DNA from: Pseudomonadota bacterium
GTDB taxonomy: Bacteria; Pseudomonadota; Gammaproteobacteria; Steroidobacterales; Steroidobacteraceae
Reading direction: 5' to 3'
DNA length: 64,000 nucleotides
NCBI GenBank assembly: GCA_963204835.1
Contig: CAUJHJ010000053.1
Location: 1-64,000 of the forward strand
The position numbers were made by a program, and so were the translations under genes. Shown piece after piece: positions 62,984-64,000 of this stretch. A model generated the notes under the pieces. That model saw only the letters and a program-made list of their open reading frames with translations, was not told where the DNA came from and did not search any database. Every line of letters begins with the position of its first letter. The first letter of the stretch is position 1.

Positions 62984-64000
62984 CTACAGGATGTACCGCG
63001 ACAGGTCCTCATCCTTCGACAGGTCGCCGAGCTGCGCATCGACATACGCGGCATCGATCGCGACGGTGCTGCCACGCTGTTCGGCGGCCTCATACGAGAC
63101 GCGCTCGAGCAGCCGCTCCATCACCGTGTGCAGGCGCCGCGCGCCGATGTTCTCGGTGCGCTCATTGACATGCGCCGCGATCTCCGCGATCCGCCGCACG
63201 CCGCTCGCGGCGAAATCGACGCGCACGCCTTCGGTCTCCATGAGCGCCGAGTACTGGGTCGTGAGTGCGGCGTCGGGCTCGGTGAGGATGCGCACGAAAT
63301 CCTCGACGCCGAGCGAGCTCAACTCGACCCGGATCGGCAGTCGGCCCTGCAGTTCGGGGATCAGGTCGGAGGGCTTCGAGAGGTGGAATGCGCCCGAAGC
63401 GATGAACAGCACGTGGTCGGTCTTCACCGGTCCGTACTTGGTCGAAACGGTCGAGCCTTCGACGAGCGGCAGCAGGTCGCGCTGCACGCCCTCGCGCGAC
63501 ACGTCGGCGCCGACCGTTTCCTGGCGGCGCGTGACCTTGTCGATTTCGTCGATGAAGACGATGCCGTTCTGCTCGGCATTGGCGACGGCGCGCGCCTTGA
63601 GCTCGTCCTCGTTGACGAGCTTGGCGGCCTCTTCGTCGGCCAGCAGCTTGAGCGCTTCCTTCACCTTCACCTTGCGGGCGTGGCTGCGCTGTCCGCCAAG
63701 GTTCTGGAACATCGACGACAGCTGCTGCTGCATCTCCTCCATGCCCGGCGGCGCCATGATCTCGACGCCGAGCGGGATGGCGCGCAGTTCGATCTCGATC
63801 TCGCGTTCGTCGAGCTGGTGCTCGCGCAGCATCTTGCGGAACTTCTGCCGCGTCTCCGCATCGCGCGGCGCGGGCGGCTCATCGGTCGAGAAGCCGAGCA
63901 TGCGCGGCTTCGGCAGCAGCGCATCGAGCACGCGTTCCTCGGCGGCGTCGATCGCGCGCTCGCGCACCTTGGCAACCTCCTGTTCGCGCGCCATCTTGAC
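62984..64000 (-). CDS. hslU: HslU (ClpY) ATPase, N-terminus outside the window
   Basis: The last 338 or so residues of the AAA+ unfoldase of the HslUV protease. Walker [12 protein letters not shown] and [20 protein letters not shown] are present, as are [20 protein letters not shown], the arginine-finger and sensor region [18 protein letters not shown], and the C-terminal SRYIL that docks into HslV. Walker A and the pore loop lie beyond base 64000. The hslV gene would be expected upstream. The intergenic region downstream holds the two structured repeats. Confidence 0.96.
   Translation of the reverse strand, partial: VKMAREQEVAKVRERAIDAAEERVLDALLPKPRMLGFSTDEPPAPRDAETRQKFRKMLREHQLDEREIEIELRAIPLGVEIMAPPGMEEMQQQLSSMFQNLGGQRSHARKVKVKEALKLLADEEAAKLVNEDELKARAVANAEQNGIVFIDEIDKVTRRQETVGADVSREGVQRDLLPLVEGSTVSTKYGPVKTDHVLFIASGAFHLSKPSDLIPELQGRLPIRVELSSLGVEDFVRILTEPDAALTTQYSALMETEGVRVDFAASGVRRIAEIAAHVNERTENIGARRLHTVMERLLERVSYEAAEQRGSTVAIDAAYVDAQLGDLSKDEDLSRYIL

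Overview
The window is very GC-rich, densely packed chromosomal DNA from a Gram-negative, respiring, ubiquinone-making proteobacterium. An operon-like ubiE-ubiJ-ubiB set beside a DUF971 gene, OxyR with AhpC/AhpD, a HiPIP, a short FeoB and HslU all fit a gammaproteobacterium outside the enterics (Steroidobacterales/Nevskiales/Xanthomonadales-like). This placement is inferred from gene content only. I see no prophage, insertion sequence, CRISPR array, tRNA or rRNA.

Layout. 1-3.4 kb: end of an FAD oxidoreductase, a GcvT-like folate protein and an S9 peptidase. 3.4-7.0 kb: a LytS/LytTR-type two-component pair and a degenerate EAL protein. 7.2-11.9 kb: aldo/keto reductase with divergent LysR regulator, acyl-CoA dehydrogenase and an exported-type aldo/keto reductase. 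11.9-14.9 kb: a large lipase/macro-like/CHAT-protease fusion. 15-17.2 kb: OxyR with a near-ideal operator, then ahpC-ahpD. 17.2-19.2 kb: Nudix hydrolase, 2-hydroxyacid dehydrogenase and DUF1761 protein. 19.1-25.4 kb: a tetR-led RND efflux operon with a perfect palindromic operator. 25.5-35.4 kb: iron and metal section (TonB receptor, feoA-feoB plus a small Cys protein, DmeF, LtrA, amidohydrolase, HiPIP, BtuF-like protein). 35.4-39.4 kb: YajQ, HerA-like ATPase with a small partner, NTF2-like protein. 39.4-48.1 kb: a complete seven-gene trpEGDCFBA operon behind a Trp-rich leader peptide and attenuator, followed by an MFS exporter and a hotdog protein. 48-51.6 kb: ubiquinone genes, a candidate small RNA and DUF971. 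51.6-56.5 kb: a 2-oxoacid:ferredoxin oxidoreductase with its own flavin/iron-sulfur reductase, then ribosomal protein THX. 56.5-62.5 kb: FabH-like enzyme, sensor kinase with two response regulators, an iron-sulfur/CDGSH protein, esterase and acetyltransferase. 62.5-63.0 kb: two related structured inverted-repeat elements. 63-64 kb: hslU, cut by the window edge.

Genes overlap by 1-4 bases within operons, and several convergent pairs share or abut their stop codons, so few intergenic regions exist. The informative ones are the OxyR site, the tetR palindrome, two Fur-like boxes, the trp attenuator, the candidate small RNA and the paired 190-bp elements. The -10 boxes of tetR, feoA and the trp leader each sit exactly six bases before the start codon, which suggests leaderless transcripts.

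Best candidates for something new: the lipase/macro-like/CHAT fusion at 11884-14916, the paired structured elements at 62492-62973, the trp attenuator with a possibly leaderless leader peptide, and the small RNA between ubiE and DUF971.
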